From contig NW_026251393.1 of assembly GCF_025118155.1 (NCBI RefSeq), positions 620,001-684,000 on the forward strand: 64,000 bases of DNA, in the 5' to 3' direction. The translations under genes were made by a program, and so were the position numbers. The notes beneath the pieces were generated by a model. That model had not been told where the DNA came from. It did not search any database and worked only from the letters and a program-made list of their open reading frames with translations. Shown here one piece after another: positions 1-11,690 of this stretch (positions are counted from its first letter, which is position 1; the number at the start of each line of letters is the position of its first letter). The stretch is from Cokeromyces recurvatus (taxonomy: Eukaryota; Mucoromycota; Mucoromycetes; Mucorales; Mucoraceae).

Positions 1-84
1 TTTAAAAAAACATTTGAAAACTGGGAACTGTTTTTTAAGATGGCTGAAGCAATGAACTTGATGTTTCCTACTAAAAATGAATAA
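1..84 (+). CDS. 3' end of an unidentified gene (partial)
   Basis: Frame 1 is open from the first base to a TAA at 82-84 and encodes 27 residues, ending in MNLMFPTKNE. The piece looks coding (aromatic and charged residues, no low complexity), but it is too short to assign a family and the rest lies outside the window. The following 300 bases hold only AT-rich sequence and a 39-base A run, as expected of a 3' flank. It could also be a chance open stretch. Confidence 0.45.
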   Translation, partial: FKKTFENWELFFKMAEAMNLMFPTKNE

Positions 85-276
85 CATTATGTATATATTA
101 TTATTGTATTAGAAAAAAAATTTATATAAATATTTATTTAAAATTAAAATTTCTTAATATGATATCCTTAAGGGTGACATGTGTTTGGAAAAAAAAAGCT
201 TATGTAATTCTTACTACTTTATTTTATTTTGCCTATATAGTAAGCTCGTTTTTTATTATCTTATCTCATTTTATTT

Positions 277-321
<45 letters not shown>

Positions 322-390
322 TATATGCTATATAATATGTTTGTTATGTATAATGATGTTTAGAAAGTGAAATTTATAGTATAAAACGTA
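85..390. other. Intergenic spacer with poly-A tract
   Basis: AT-rich spacer between convergent gene ends. It contains an uninterrupted A run at about 281-319. I see no coding or RNA feature here. Confidence 0.5.
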
Positions 391-2205
391 TTAGAATTCC
401 CATTTATGCAAATTTTCATCCATAAAAAAGTCTACCATGTTCTTAACACGAGTACCAACAGGATTTCTTGGTTTCATCTCCTTAATACGAGCTGCAAACT
501 CAGGAGATATAGCAGATTTTCTATTGATTTTACTATTAGGTAAAGGTGATTGAGGTACTGATGATGTAGCCATTGATTCAAAATGGAGTCGAAGTTGATC
601 AACCACGATATCGGGTGTCTCAGGTCGAGGTAGAGTAGAGGAAAAAGAGGACGAAGAACGACCACTTGTTCGTGTAGTAGATGTTAATAAAGGTAAAGCG
701 AATAAATCATCTATATTAGCAGCCATTGATTTGCTTATGGTAGCAGCTACTTCAGCATCATGTTCATCTACGATGGTGGTTGTTAAAGTAGAGCATGTTG
801 TAGTTGAGAAACTATATAATTGAGTTTGCTGATTTTGTACTTGATCTATTATTAGTATATCTTCTTCTGCCTCCTCTTTCTCTTCCTTTTGAACATCGTT
901 TAAAATCGTCACTTTCTCGTCTGTTTCTTCTACGACTTTATCTTCATTTGAGGGATTCAATTGTTTTTTTAACTCTTTATCTACAATGGATTGAATGACC
1001 AAGTCCTCCTCCTTGGCTATTTGAATGCTATTTTTACTGTTTACTGTTTGGTCCTTTTCTTCTTCTTCTTCGTCGCTACTAGGAATAATGCCTGATCTCT
1101 TTTCCGTTGTTAAGCGATTTGGTTTTTTCGTACGTCCTGTAAGAATTGATACAGGTAATGTATTCTTTGAGATACCTCCTTTTGCAGTCAAAAACTTTTT
1201 AGAAGGAGCAGCCGTAGTTGTCATGGTAGTAGACTGTGATGAATAAGTCGAAAAGCTATTACCTCTTCCTCTTCTTTTTCTGTTTCTTTCTTCTGATACT
1301 CTAGTATTATTATTATTATCAATCTTATTCTTATTATTACTCTCTTTCAAAGAGCTTTTCGTTATGTTCGAACGAGTATTCTATATATGTATATATATAG
1401 GTAAATAATCATAAAAGTACTTTCTATCTCTATTTATTCTTACAGATTTCTTTTCTAATAAGTTATTGGCGTTCCTGGTTGAAGTTATGTTGGGTATTTT
1501 AGGATGAGTTGAAGATCTTTTTGCTACTAATGTTGTTGTGCTCATGTGACGAGGTTCTATTTGTCCTATGTTACTACTACGCAATTCTATTCTTTTCTTC
1601 TTTTTTTGAGAATTATCAGTTATTGTGGTGGTATCCTTTTTTGTGGTATATTTTTTATTTTGCATATTCTTCTTTACTTTTTCAGACTTGCTTGCAACCA
1701 TGTAATTTTTAAACCATTCTATTTCTTGTTGAGCATCATTCACAGTAGCACTTCCATGTAAGAGAGAGTTTTTTCTATTTATATATAAAAAAAAACCCCC
1801 GCAGCAAAGTTAATATGAATTTCACGTACATATTAGACGCATACATATCATACTTACTTTTTTGATAAGCCGTTTATGATAGTTAACCAATCTTCAATAG
1901 CATTTGAACCTTCTAATATAAGTCCATAAATTGGCCTATTTAAAAAAAAAAAAATTGATATTACTAATTATGATATACATACATATATAATACATGTATG
2001 AATAAATAGAAATTACTTACTGTTGTTCATTTATAATCCAGTTTTTAGTCTGTAGTAACTCTATCTGATGAGTTGAGACAGTATCAACCGTTAATTTTAC
2101 TTGTTTTTCAAAGATTATTTCAAGTTGTTGATTTTGATGAATAGCTTTAACAGCTTCATCCTTAATGCTTAAAGAAAGGAGACCTAGTGTATATTGTTGT
2201 GTCAT
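391..2205 (-). CDS. Uncharacterised four-exon fungal protein (519 aa)
   Basis: Not recognised. The exons, in transcription order, are 2205-2021, 1935-1858, 1750-1444 and 1380-391; all borders are GT..AG and the phases close, giving 519 residues. Residues 1-88 are the best-folded part (helical, Leu/Ile/Gln-rich, with a conserved-looking QPIYGLILEG stretch). The middle is Lys/Ser/Thr-rich and contains acidic runs (DEEEEE), suggesting a disordered, probably nuclear or cytoskeletal protein. The C-terminus (residues ~485-519) is more ordered and reads RIKEMKPRNPVGTRVKNMVD. The last exon lacks its own ATG, because its ORF begins with TTG, and the splice at 1444/1380 joins it in frame. The start is the first ATG of exon 1. 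A TCTAG lies 7 bases upstream, so a further 5' exon is possible. Confidence 0.7.
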
Positions 2206-2776
2206 ACAAATCTAGACAAGAAAGAAAGAAAGAAAAGAGTAAATATTATAAGTTAAATATGCATAGTTTAAATTTTTATTTGTTTCCTTTTTTTAAAAAA
2301 AAAAAAAATATTTGGTATGCATATGATAATATCACAACTTACAGTATTGTATTATCTAATGATTTTTTTTTCTCTTTATCACTTGAATTAAAAAAGAGAG
2401 AAAAAAAAACAGAGAAAAGAAATAGATTGTAACAATAAGGGGGTCGAAACGAATAAAATTAAACCCACTAGTAACACAGAATGAAATTGACAGGCTTATT
2501 TTGGACATAAAACATGGAATAGAAAAGAGCATAGAGATTATATTGGAAAAAAAAATAGAAGAGTACTTCATCTAAATGGTTATCCTTTATATATAATAAT
2601 AATAATAATAGCAGAGTAGCAAATTAGTTTTTCTTTTCTTTCTTTTTTTCGCAGAACGAGGTTAATTTGTGCACAAGTGTCTTAAATTGTTTCTGTTTCT
2701 AGCGTTATTTATGTTAGAGCCAAGTTACCTATTGAGAACTAAAGGCGGAAGAGGAACATGTGTGCACGATACAGTT

Positions 2777-2816
<40 letters not shown>

Positions 2817-4315
2817 TATGCCTGGAACATATCGTATTTAGGCTTATGTCTGTATTATATCGAGTTAAATAACATCTGTTTTAATGCACACATATTATTG
2901 ATTAGGGTGATATTTGCTTACATGTTGTACAATTGACATTCTTTGGACTACTTTACATTATCTACCTGGACAGATTGACGTCTATAAATTTGTTTTACTT
3001 CATTACATTTTAGTTTTTTAATATAGATATTGAAAATTTATTTTAACCTATGAACTTTCCCCTCCCCCATTATCTTTTTTTTTTTTTTTGATATTAATAA
3101 AGGACCTGAGAGGAACTCATTTCTTACATTGTCCTATTATTTAACTCACAATCTTGGTTCATTATATGTCAAATAACATAGTACTTTTATCCTAGCTGGT
3201 AAACTTGGTACATTTAGTTCAGCTGAGTGGTACAGTAGCTCAAATTAGGGGTTTTTTTTTTATTCTATTCTATTTTATTTTAATTAATCGTAGACTGTAT
3301 ACAGTTCGAGTTGGTATAACGTCAGTATCATGACAAATACTTGTAGAATTACTAACAAATAAAAAATTTATCAAGCCTATCAATCATCAATACCATTTTC
3401 TAATTGCTAATGACCTGTAAATATAAATATCATTACGTCTAATAAATGTAATGACAAAAGCAGACGTGTCATTATCTATACTCTTCTTTTGCTATTTATG
3501 AGTATTCTTTTCCCATAGGTATATACTATCGATTATAAATATATTCATATATCCAGATTGACGGTCTATTTTCTTTTCTTTTCTTTGAAAAAAAAAAGTT
3601 GCTTCAATACTAAGGATATATCTTATAATTTTAATGTTTTGTATATAATAAGATATTATATAATGCTATTGATATACTTGGTGAAGCTGATTATATGTAT
3701 AGAGCGAAAAAAAAAATACCTATCGCCATTCATCTCAATTTAAAAGTTATTCAGAAATTAAACTTTTGAACCATGAGTAGCTATCAACTATTTTTTTTTT
3801 TAAAAAAAAGCAACAAGCAACATTACATTATAACTTTACCATAGGATCAGAAGATTTTTTTAATTGTTATATTACACCAAACTGCAAATATTTGTATAGA
3901 TATATACTGGTGGAGACACTTTGTCATAAATAATGTCTCTCCATACCACAGAAAGGATTCAATGAAAGCATATATGCGGGAAACAGGCTTTATATCAACA
4001 CATCTATCTCCATATTCCCCGTTTCTGAAGGTTCTAATTGAAGAATGTTGAGCAAAAGAAAAAAAAAATTGTCTTTTTAAAAGTTATATATTTTGGGAAG
4101 AATGAAAGTTTCTAAACAAGGCATTCTCCCTAAGCGTCCATATTAAACACTCATCAATATATATTTTTTTGTCGAATCTTGTTTATTGCATAAAAAAAAA
4201 GAGAGAGAATCTTGAAGTAAATTATTGGTGTTGTATTTATATTCTTGGCAAACCTTTTTTTTTTTTTGAAACGTGTTTAAAGAAAAATTTACAGTGAATT
4301 ATTTTTTTTTTGTAG

Positions 4316-4363
<48 letters not shown>

Positions 4364-4597
4364 GCTGCACGAAAGGTTTGAATTATGAATTTAGGCTGTA
4401 TTACAAAGTTCAGAAGTTCAATCATTAAAAAGAAACTTCTTGTTTCAAATGATTTTCTTCATTTATACGTCATTCGGATCTTTAAATATATTATCAGCAA
4501 CAACCTCCACTTTGATATCCTTTTTTTTATTATTATTATTCTATTTTTTATTATTTCTTATCTTATACCCTCTCTCTCTCTCTCTCTTTAATTTAGA
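2206..4597. other. 2.4-kb intergenic region
   Basis: Divergent spacer between the uncharacterised minus-strand gene and the UPF0014 gene, so it must hold both promoters. It is AT-rich with a T run near 2778-2815 and an A run near 4320-4360. The short ORFs here are made of these homopolymers (poly-Phe or poly-Lys) and are not convincing. A CT dinucleotide tract followed by TTTAATTTAG sits just before the downstream start codon. Confidence 0.5.
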
Positions 4598-5978
4598 ATG
4601 GATTTTACGATATTAAATACAGTATATAAATTGTTGGCAGAAGGTGAAAATAACGTGCCGAATTTATCATGGTGGAATGTGGCTATTGCTTCATTATTTC
4701 TATTTGTAAACGGTAAATACTATGTATAAATAACATGTATTTATGTATATTATTTTAAACAATTCAAATCCTATTACTAGGTTTTATTTCATTTTTTCTC
4801 GGTTTAAAGTTAGAAAAATCATTGTTAACAAGCTCAATTCGCTGTATTATTCAACTAACAATTATGGTTTTGTATAAAAGAGATGGATCAAGATACAATA
4901 GACACATGTATATTAAAATGATTCAATTTTTATATACCTTTGATAGGGTCAAATCCTCGAAAGAATATTTAATGCAAAAAATCCCATCTGGGTTGCAGTC
5001 ATGACATGTAAGATATTAGTATAGATGTCGATATAAAAGGCTTACTTTTATTTATTTATTGTAATAAAAGTTGCTTTAATCTTTCTAAGTTCATGTGAGA
5101 CTGTTTATAATAAATCAGATTGGTCTTATAGTGGCATGGTAAAGAAAGAAAGAAAAAAGCGTACACAAACACACACACACACATATATATATATATATGT
5201 CTTTTATAGTTTATCCTATTCTATCACTAATCATTCATATTAAAGTTCCCTTCTGTCTTATTATCAACATTATTTTCTACTATTTTTATTGGTATTTTAG
5301 GAACACGTTTTGCCATGAATCAAGGAAAAGATTTTTGGCTCCCAGAATTATTTATTCCAACTGTAGGATTATTATTAGGGATAACATCAGGAGCAATGGC
5401 AGTAGGGTTAACGACTTGTTTAACTAAAATGGGACAACAATCTAATCAAATTGAAACCTATTTAAGCTGTGGAGCAAGTCGCTGGGAAGCAGGTAGAACG
5501 GTAGCTATTGAAGCCATTCGTCTAGCCATGTTACCGAGCATCAATCAAATGTCTGTTATTGGTTTAATTACTATTCCAGGTGCTATGACAGGCCAGATCT
5601 TAGGCGGGGCACCTATTATGAATGCAGTTAGATATCAACAAATTATTACTTTTATGATCTCTGCTACTACTGGATTATGTGTCTTGTCTGTTGTCTATGT
5701 AAAGTTTACATTATATATGTATATTATATCTATCCATCTATCTATATACCTAATATATATATTCTTAGTTTTGTATTCATCATATGTTAGATACTAAACA
5801 TCGACTTCGAAAGGAAAAAGTACACAAGTACAAAGCTAATCTATTTTATGATATTAAAGCATTATGGATCGACTTTTGGAATGAACTATCCAATCAAGAA
5901 TACAATGACGATGATCAGCAATCACAAGCAGCAAATGAAAATACACCTTTAATCAGTAACAGAAGAAGAAGCTCATAA
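4598..5978 (+). CDS. UPF0014/FetB-like ABC-type membrane protein
   Basis: Six exons (4598-4712, 4781-4866, 4947-5007, 5071-5138, 5246-5698, 5769-5978) give 330 aa. The protein is a polytopic membrane protein with about seven hydrophobic segments. Its C-terminal half carries the UPF0014 signature: SCGASRWEAGR at 184-194 and GLITIPGAMTGQILGG at 216-231. Known relatives are bacterial FetB, which works with the ATPase FetA in iron homeostasis, and plant ALS3/STAR2 in aluminium tolerance. No ATPase gene is adjacent here, so the partner and substrate are unknown. The hydrophilic C-tail (~262-330) ends with Arg/Ser residues. The second intron uses an unusual GTTTTG donor; I chose it because it alone preserves the family frame. 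The fourth intron holds a CA/TA microsatellite. Family is confident; function is inference. Confidence 0.87.
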
Positions 5979-6188
5979 TGTACAAAAAAGGAAAAAAAAT
6001 AAAATATGTGTGTAATATATAACAAAGATGAAGATAATTATTACTGTGCATAAAATAAATAAATAAATGGAAAAGGAATTTTTTTTTTTTTTATTTTTTG
6101 TTATCTTTTTATTTTTATTATTATTTTATATACACATATTTATATACAAATACAGATATATACATATACATATTAAATATCGATACAA

Positions 6189-7095
6189 ATGTCAGCAGTA
6201 ACAGCAACACCTTTACTAAGTCGACAAAATGCATTTCTATTAGAAGAGAATGATATGCTAAATAATTCACTTCATTTTGTAAGAATGAATTCACAAGTAA
6301 TGATGGTGATGAAGCTGATGATGAATAGTCATTATTAATAATCTTGTCTTTTATTTATTAAAGAAAATATGTGTTGAATGCAAGCAAAGACAAACACAAA
6401 ATAATAAAGAAAACAAACGTATTCAACCTTGTCATTGTCTAAATAAACAGCCAAATAATACCATGTATATAACAATAAGCATCATAAAGTTTCTTCTCTT
6501 ATCAAACTTATTACATCATTTAGATATGTATATATAGAATGCTTTAAGAAATGGCTAAGAAGGAATGATTGCAAGTCAAATTATTATTATTCGATAGTAT
6601 CATCTTGTAAGACTGTATTCATATATGCAATTCTCTATTCTATAAAGACTATGATACAACTTCACTTATATTTATTTACTGTTTAGCTATTCATGTTAAG
6701 AAGAAAATAATAGTTGGTATATTCATCATGTTTATCCTCTATTTCTGTATACATATCAATAGATGCATGGTCATAGAGATATTATCAAAATCTGAGATAT
6801 ATGAAAAATATGGTCAAGATAGATCACTTAAAAATGTACCTGAATCACTTATATTACCTGTAATTCACATATAGAAAATACATGTCATTGTCTATCTTGT
6901 ATACTTATTCACATTCTTATTCTATAGAAAATAAGCATATCATGTATGCAGTCATCCTATAGTGGTATTCATAACCATTTTATCTCTATTTCTCACTTTA
7001 CAGTTCTCTTGTTCATTTCCATCCTTTTCTGCCTCTTTCCAATAATTACATTTGTTTTTCTCTTTCTTCTATTCTTATATTGGATTCTGTTATAA
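6189..7095 (+). CDS. Small RING-CH (MARCH-like) two-TM protein with altered zinc ligands
   Basis: Assembled from five exons (6189-6278, 6364-6464, 6524-6606, 6687-6859, 6928-7095) whose phases all close, giving 204 aa. No single ORF is long enough to reveal it. Residues 33-83 follow the RING-CH pattern: C33-x2-C36, then PCHC (C53, C55), then YVYIEC (C70) and FKKWL, then C80. The expected histidine before C70 is Y67 and the expected last cysteine is N83. Hydrophobic segments follow at about 98-117 and 172-203. An N-terminal RING-CH plus two membrane segments is the layout of MARCH-type ubiquitin ligases, which ubiquitinate membrane proteins. The two changed ligands may mean it is inactive, or that a splice choice is wrong. 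The last intron (6860-6927) is the least certain; without it the protein stops at 153 aa. Confidence 0.6.
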
Positions 7096-8343
7096 TAATA
7101 ATAATATCTTGCTTATTTGAATAAACAGTAAAGTAAATAAGACATGATACTAAAACTCGTCGAATTTCATATAACGTGATAAAATCAATATATCAGCTCC
7201 CTATGTCATGGGAGTGCAAGTAAGGAAAGAAAAGAAAAGAAAAAAAAAAACTTTGAATTACAATATTATAAAGTGTGTTCATGTAGTTCCATGTACATCT
7301 ATTATATCATAGATAGAGATTATATCTATTTCACTCATATTTATATGCTTTACATAATGAACTTATATCTAATATAGACAAAAACCAGTACAAGTAGTAT
7401 CATGTTGTTTGGCTTGAAGAAGGTAGCTTATCACACATACATATATTAAATGCTTTAAAAGAAGAAGAAAGGTGTAAACTGACAGCATTTAAATTATATA
7501 TCAATAAAATTAAATAGTGTAACTTTTTATATGGAGTAACATCTCTTTTTGTTGATTTCACATGATTGTATTTCACGCATCTATCTAGACTTTCTTTCTT
7601 TCTTTCTTTGATGTAGACCAGACCGGTGTCGTCTAACAAATATATGCTCTTGAGCCTCAATAAAAATATTCCAAGCGTCCTTATTTTTAAAAGTAATGAA
7701 AATAAATTCGTAAAATCAAAACGTGATGAACGTTTACAACAGAAATTGGGTTTTTTTTTAAAAAAAAAATTACTGCAGAGAATGACTAGTTGCCCATAAC
7801 GACTCTATCCTCTTTTTAGAATAATAAAAGAGAAGAAACATTAGATTGAAGAGAAACGTCTTTCTTCAGTAATAGAGACACATAATAGCTTGGAGTTAGT
7901 TCGATTGCAGAGAATTGATATTGAACAAAAAAAAAAAGTATCTGAATAAGAAGGTCGTTTCTTTAACATAAAGACGAGACAAATTTTAAATCATTATGGA
8001 AAAGTATTCTTTGCAAACTTATACAACGATTGAAGTAATATAGCCTACTATTTATCTTATAAAACTAAATAAACTATTTTTTTTTATAAATACCTAACTT
8101 TCTGTATCACAAATAGTGACAGCTTATTCTCCTCCAAAAGAAAAAGTCTCTAATTTGTTACTAAGAATGACTTGCAGCTAAATGCTTTATTTTTATTGAA
8201 CTTTTAATTTCAAACCATCCTTGACTGAATTTCAAATTCAAAAAAAAAAAAAGTGTGTGAGTAACATTTACTAAAGGAGATTATATCTAAGATGGAAGAA
8301 AGAATTATTTTTTATTATTTTCTTGTTTTATTGTTTTAGAATT
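7096..8343. other. 1.25-kb intergenic region
   Basis: Spacer and presumed promoter of the bZIP gene. It is AT-rich and includes a short CTTT tract near 7590. The longest ORF here (minus, ~7400-7660) has no ATG at its start and no recognisable motif. I see nothing else. Confidence 0.45.
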
Positions 8344-9190
8344 ATGTCTTATCCTCAGTACAATTCATATCTATCTAACCTTGAATCTCTTGTATTTGAT
8401 TCACCTAATGAAGTAGTTCAAACAGAAAAAGATGTTGCAGATGAATTAGATTTATGGGTAAAAAAAAAAAAAAAAAAAAAATAGATACATCTATTTATCA
8501 CAAATAAATTTTTTTTTTTTTACTAAACTTTTGAATTAGACAAATGCTCAATTTTCATTTGATGTAAAGCCTGGAGTTGGCATTTATGAAGATGAAAAGA
8601 AAAGTAAGGAAACAAGTCCTGCAACTCAATTTGAGTCTGCATCAGGTTTAGACCCTGTAACATATAATACACTTGTCAATTATCTTGACTATGAATTACC
8701 TCAGCGACAACAAATTGAAGTTAATGTACCTAGTCAACCACAAAAATCACAATCCCCTCCTACTAAAAAGCAACGTTTAATTCAACCTCGTCCTTTAGCG
8801 CCTGCTTTACCTACTTTAGCGCCTAATGTTCCTTTAGTTTCTACTACTCGTCAAGTATTGATGCCTAAACCACCTATGGCCAATACAACTCATATATTAT
8901 CTCCACTCTTAATAACACCTACTACAACAGTTAATAAGAAGAAGAGTCTAAATGATAACAAAAAGGCTAAATCAGAAGAAGGAAAAGAAGTGATTCCAGA
9001 TGAAGATAAACGCCGTCGTAATACTGCTGCAAGTGCTCGTTTCCGTATCAAAAAGAAGTTACGTGAACAAGCAATGGAACAATCTGTACGTGAAATGACA
9101 ACTAAATCAGAACAACTTCAAGACCGTATTAACCATCTCGAAACAGAAATCAAGTTCCTTCGAAGCTTATTACTGAATAAGTCAAATTAG
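8344..9190 (+). CDS. bZIP transcription factor, Cys-3/Met4-like (sulfur regulation type)
   Basis: Two exons (8344-8457, 8540-9190) give 254 aa. The basic region at about 193-212 reads DKRRRNTAASARFRIKKK, the form seen in Neurospora CYS-3 and related fungal regulators of sulfur assimilation. It is followed by a leucine zipper to about residue 250 with hydrophobic heptads (LQDRINHLETEIKFLRSLL). The N-terminal two thirds is acidic and then Pro/Thr/Gln-rich, as expected of an activation region, with a short basic patch (TKKQR) that could be a nuclear signal. The start ATG lies 3 bases after TTAGAATT and is the first in frame. It probably controls sulfur or amino-acid genes; the target set is inferred only from the basic region. 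Confidence 0.88.
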
Positions 9191-9462
9191 TTAGTCTATT
9201 ATACAATCTTGTATAATATCTCGTATCAATGCTCTTTTCCCTTCCCCCTTTTTATAATTCAACATCAACTGTAAATATTTTCAACAATATACTTCTTTAT
9301 TGTAATTCAACATTGCTTTTATAACTTAATTCAACATTATTAAATAAAATAAATAATCTTCTTTTTTTCTTGAAGGATTTTAATTGGACAGAAATTATTC
9401 ACTATCTATTTTTTTTTTTTTTCTAATGGTATTTTTGCTGACATACTTTTATTTTCCCCACA

Positions 9463-10702
9463 ATGTCAACATTACCAAAAGATGAATCTTTTCAATTAGA
9501 CTTTCCGTATGGTGCACAACCTGATATAAGTAAAAATTATAAAAGTACTATTTCAACAAGTTATTAAATCATATATATATGTAATATATTTAGTTCGAGC
9601 TAATCAGAAAGATGTATATTATCAAACTATTTTGCAAGAACAAATGACGAGAGTTGCTCAACAGTTTTTTGGTATACACTTAAAAAAAAAAAAAAAAAAT
9701 AGCTTAATTACACTATGGATTAATAAAGATATAAAAAGGCGCTCGACGACAACATTTTTGGCAAAAGGAAATTAATACAATAGCTAATGTTTGTTATTAT
9801 GGATTAACAACACTTCTTGGAACACAAACCTTGGGTGAAGAATATTGCGATCTCGTTCAAATTGATAATCATCATAAAACCTATCCTAATTTTATGGTAA
9901 ATTATAAAGTATAGTTGATTTAGTAGACTAATTTCGCATGTGTATTACTGTATTTTTTTTTTTTTTATCTGAAAAGCGTCGATTTATTTTAGTGTTTATT
10001 CAAGCTTTGTTACCTTATATTTATACTCAAAGTGCATCTAAATTGAAAAAGATAAATCAAACAAATGATATTGAAAATTTGGAAAAGGGAATAAATTTAA
10101 AGATGAAAATAATTCAATTTCTTAAATCTCATTTAAATCAAATTCAAAACTTCTTTGTCAAACATATTCGACCTATTCATTTAGCTACTTTTTATTTTTT
10201 TGGAGCCTATTATAGTTTTTCAAAACGGTTAACCGGTATTCGCTATGTAAGTTCATTATGATGATAAAAGTGAATGATAATGGAATAAATATAGATAACA
10301 TATGCATATTAGATTTTTACTAGACAATTAGGACCGCACGAACAACGTGTAGGTTATGAGGTATTAGGTGTCTTGATTGTACTTCAACTAATGATTCAAG
10401 CAGGAATAAATATTCATAAACGTATTCAAATAACACAAGAAGAAGAAAAGCAAGATATAGCAGCAGAAGATGATTTTGATTTCATAAATGAGCTTGAAGA
10501 AGAGAAGTCTTTAAGTTATGAACAAATGCAAACATTAAAATGTGCTCTTTGTCTTGAGCAGCGCACTACTACCACAACCACTCCTTGTGGGCATTTATTT
10601 TGTTGGAATTGTATTATTGAATGGTGTCAAAATAAGCCAGAATGCCCACTTTGCCGTAGTCAAGTTAATATTTCTCATTTAATACCATTAAATAATTTTT
10701 AA
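9463..10702 (+). CDS. PEX10: Peroxin-10, peroxisomal RING E3 ligase subunit
   Basis: Five exons (9463-9529, 9594-9671, 9739-9896, 9977-10246, 10313-10702) give 320 aa, the usual PEX10 length. The N-terminal Pex2/Pex12-type membrane domain includes IRANQKDVYYQ and the amphipathic stretch before RPIHLATFYFFGAYY. The C-terminus is a C3HC4 RING: C267, C270, C282, H284, C287, C290, C301 and C304. With PEX2 and PEX12 it forms the peroxisomal membrane complex that ubiquitinates the import receptor PEX5 for recycling. An acidic linker (~230-255) separates the membrane part from the RING. The gene starts about 270 bases after the bZIP gene on the same strand. Confidence 0.93.
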
Positions 10703-11690
10703 AATAAAAAAAATCATTTTTCCGGAATGTATCTTTATTCTTCTTTATAATAGCTTACTACACATAATAGTAATGAAAACGTTTTCTTTTTTTTTTCGTT
10801 CTTTCTCGGAAAATATAATGGACCGTTAAATGTTACTTGCAATGATTATTTGCTTCTAAGAATAATAGAATACAAATATAATATTATTTAACCGTAGTTC
10901 TTTTTAATCGGTTGTATTAGATTTTCCATTTAAATGTTACTCCTTATGTTACACATGTCGGAAAGTCATTTATTAGAAGAAAAGAAATGAAAAAAGGAAA
11001 CACTATAAAGAACAATAAGAAAGTATAAAGTATTTGAATGTGAATTATTAGCTCTAGATTAAAGTAGATCAGTATAATGAATAATGATATAAATATAAAT
11101 ACAAATGTATATTTATTTCTTTATGTAGGGTTAATTCTAATAATATGGAAGAACAATAAGTTATTTTTCTTTTTTTTTTTTTTAAAAAAAAAAATGCTTA
11201 ATTTTGCCGTGAAATGAAATTATCCGCGTTTTTTTCTTACTTTTTTTTTTTTTTTTTTGAATGGTATATCACAATTTGAAGCATATGATATCAATCTGTT
11301 TAACACTATTAAATGAAGAGCGATAGATAAATCAGTATTGGTAATAGTCAGTATTTGGTTTATATATCAAAAATATGCATAATCTCGATATAAAACGAAA
11401 AAAAAACCTGGCCTATGAAATCAAATGTAACTCAAGAAATATGTAAATGCTTAGTTTGAAGCACAGAACTCACATTAAAGTCATAACAAAAGAACTTTAT
11501 CCTTAGGAAGAAGAGAGAGGGGGGTGGAAAAATATTTTTTTATGATCCATAAAGACCTGGTTGTTTCTCTCTCTTTTTTTTTTTTTTTTTTTTTTTTCTT
11601 TTTCTTTACCTTCCTTTTTTTTTTTTTTTTCTTAAAAAACGTACACATTTATTTTTTTTTTTTTAATTTTTATTTCCAATTTTTGAAAGG
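10703..11690. other. ~1-kb intergenic region rich in T tracts
   Basis: Spacer between PEX10 and the YTP1-like gene. The last 130 bases before the start codon are nearly all pyrimidine (T runs with scattered C at about 11563-11670), a pattern common in fungal promoters. No coding or RNA feature seen. Confidence 0.5.

Noticed and set aside
2669..2872. Short ORFs with poly-Phe or poly-Lys
   Set aside because: These and the ones near 180, 4237 and 15099 are generated by A/T homopolymers, not by genes.
6687..6874. Stop of the RING-CH gene at 6872 (153 aa)
   Set aside because: An intron at 6860-6927 in phase 0 leads into a second hydrophobic segment, giving the usual two-segment layout; the shorter form remains possible.
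7400..7660. 86-residue minus-strand ORF
   Set aside because: It begins with TTG, has no homology-like motif and no splice partners; the spacer reads as non-coding.
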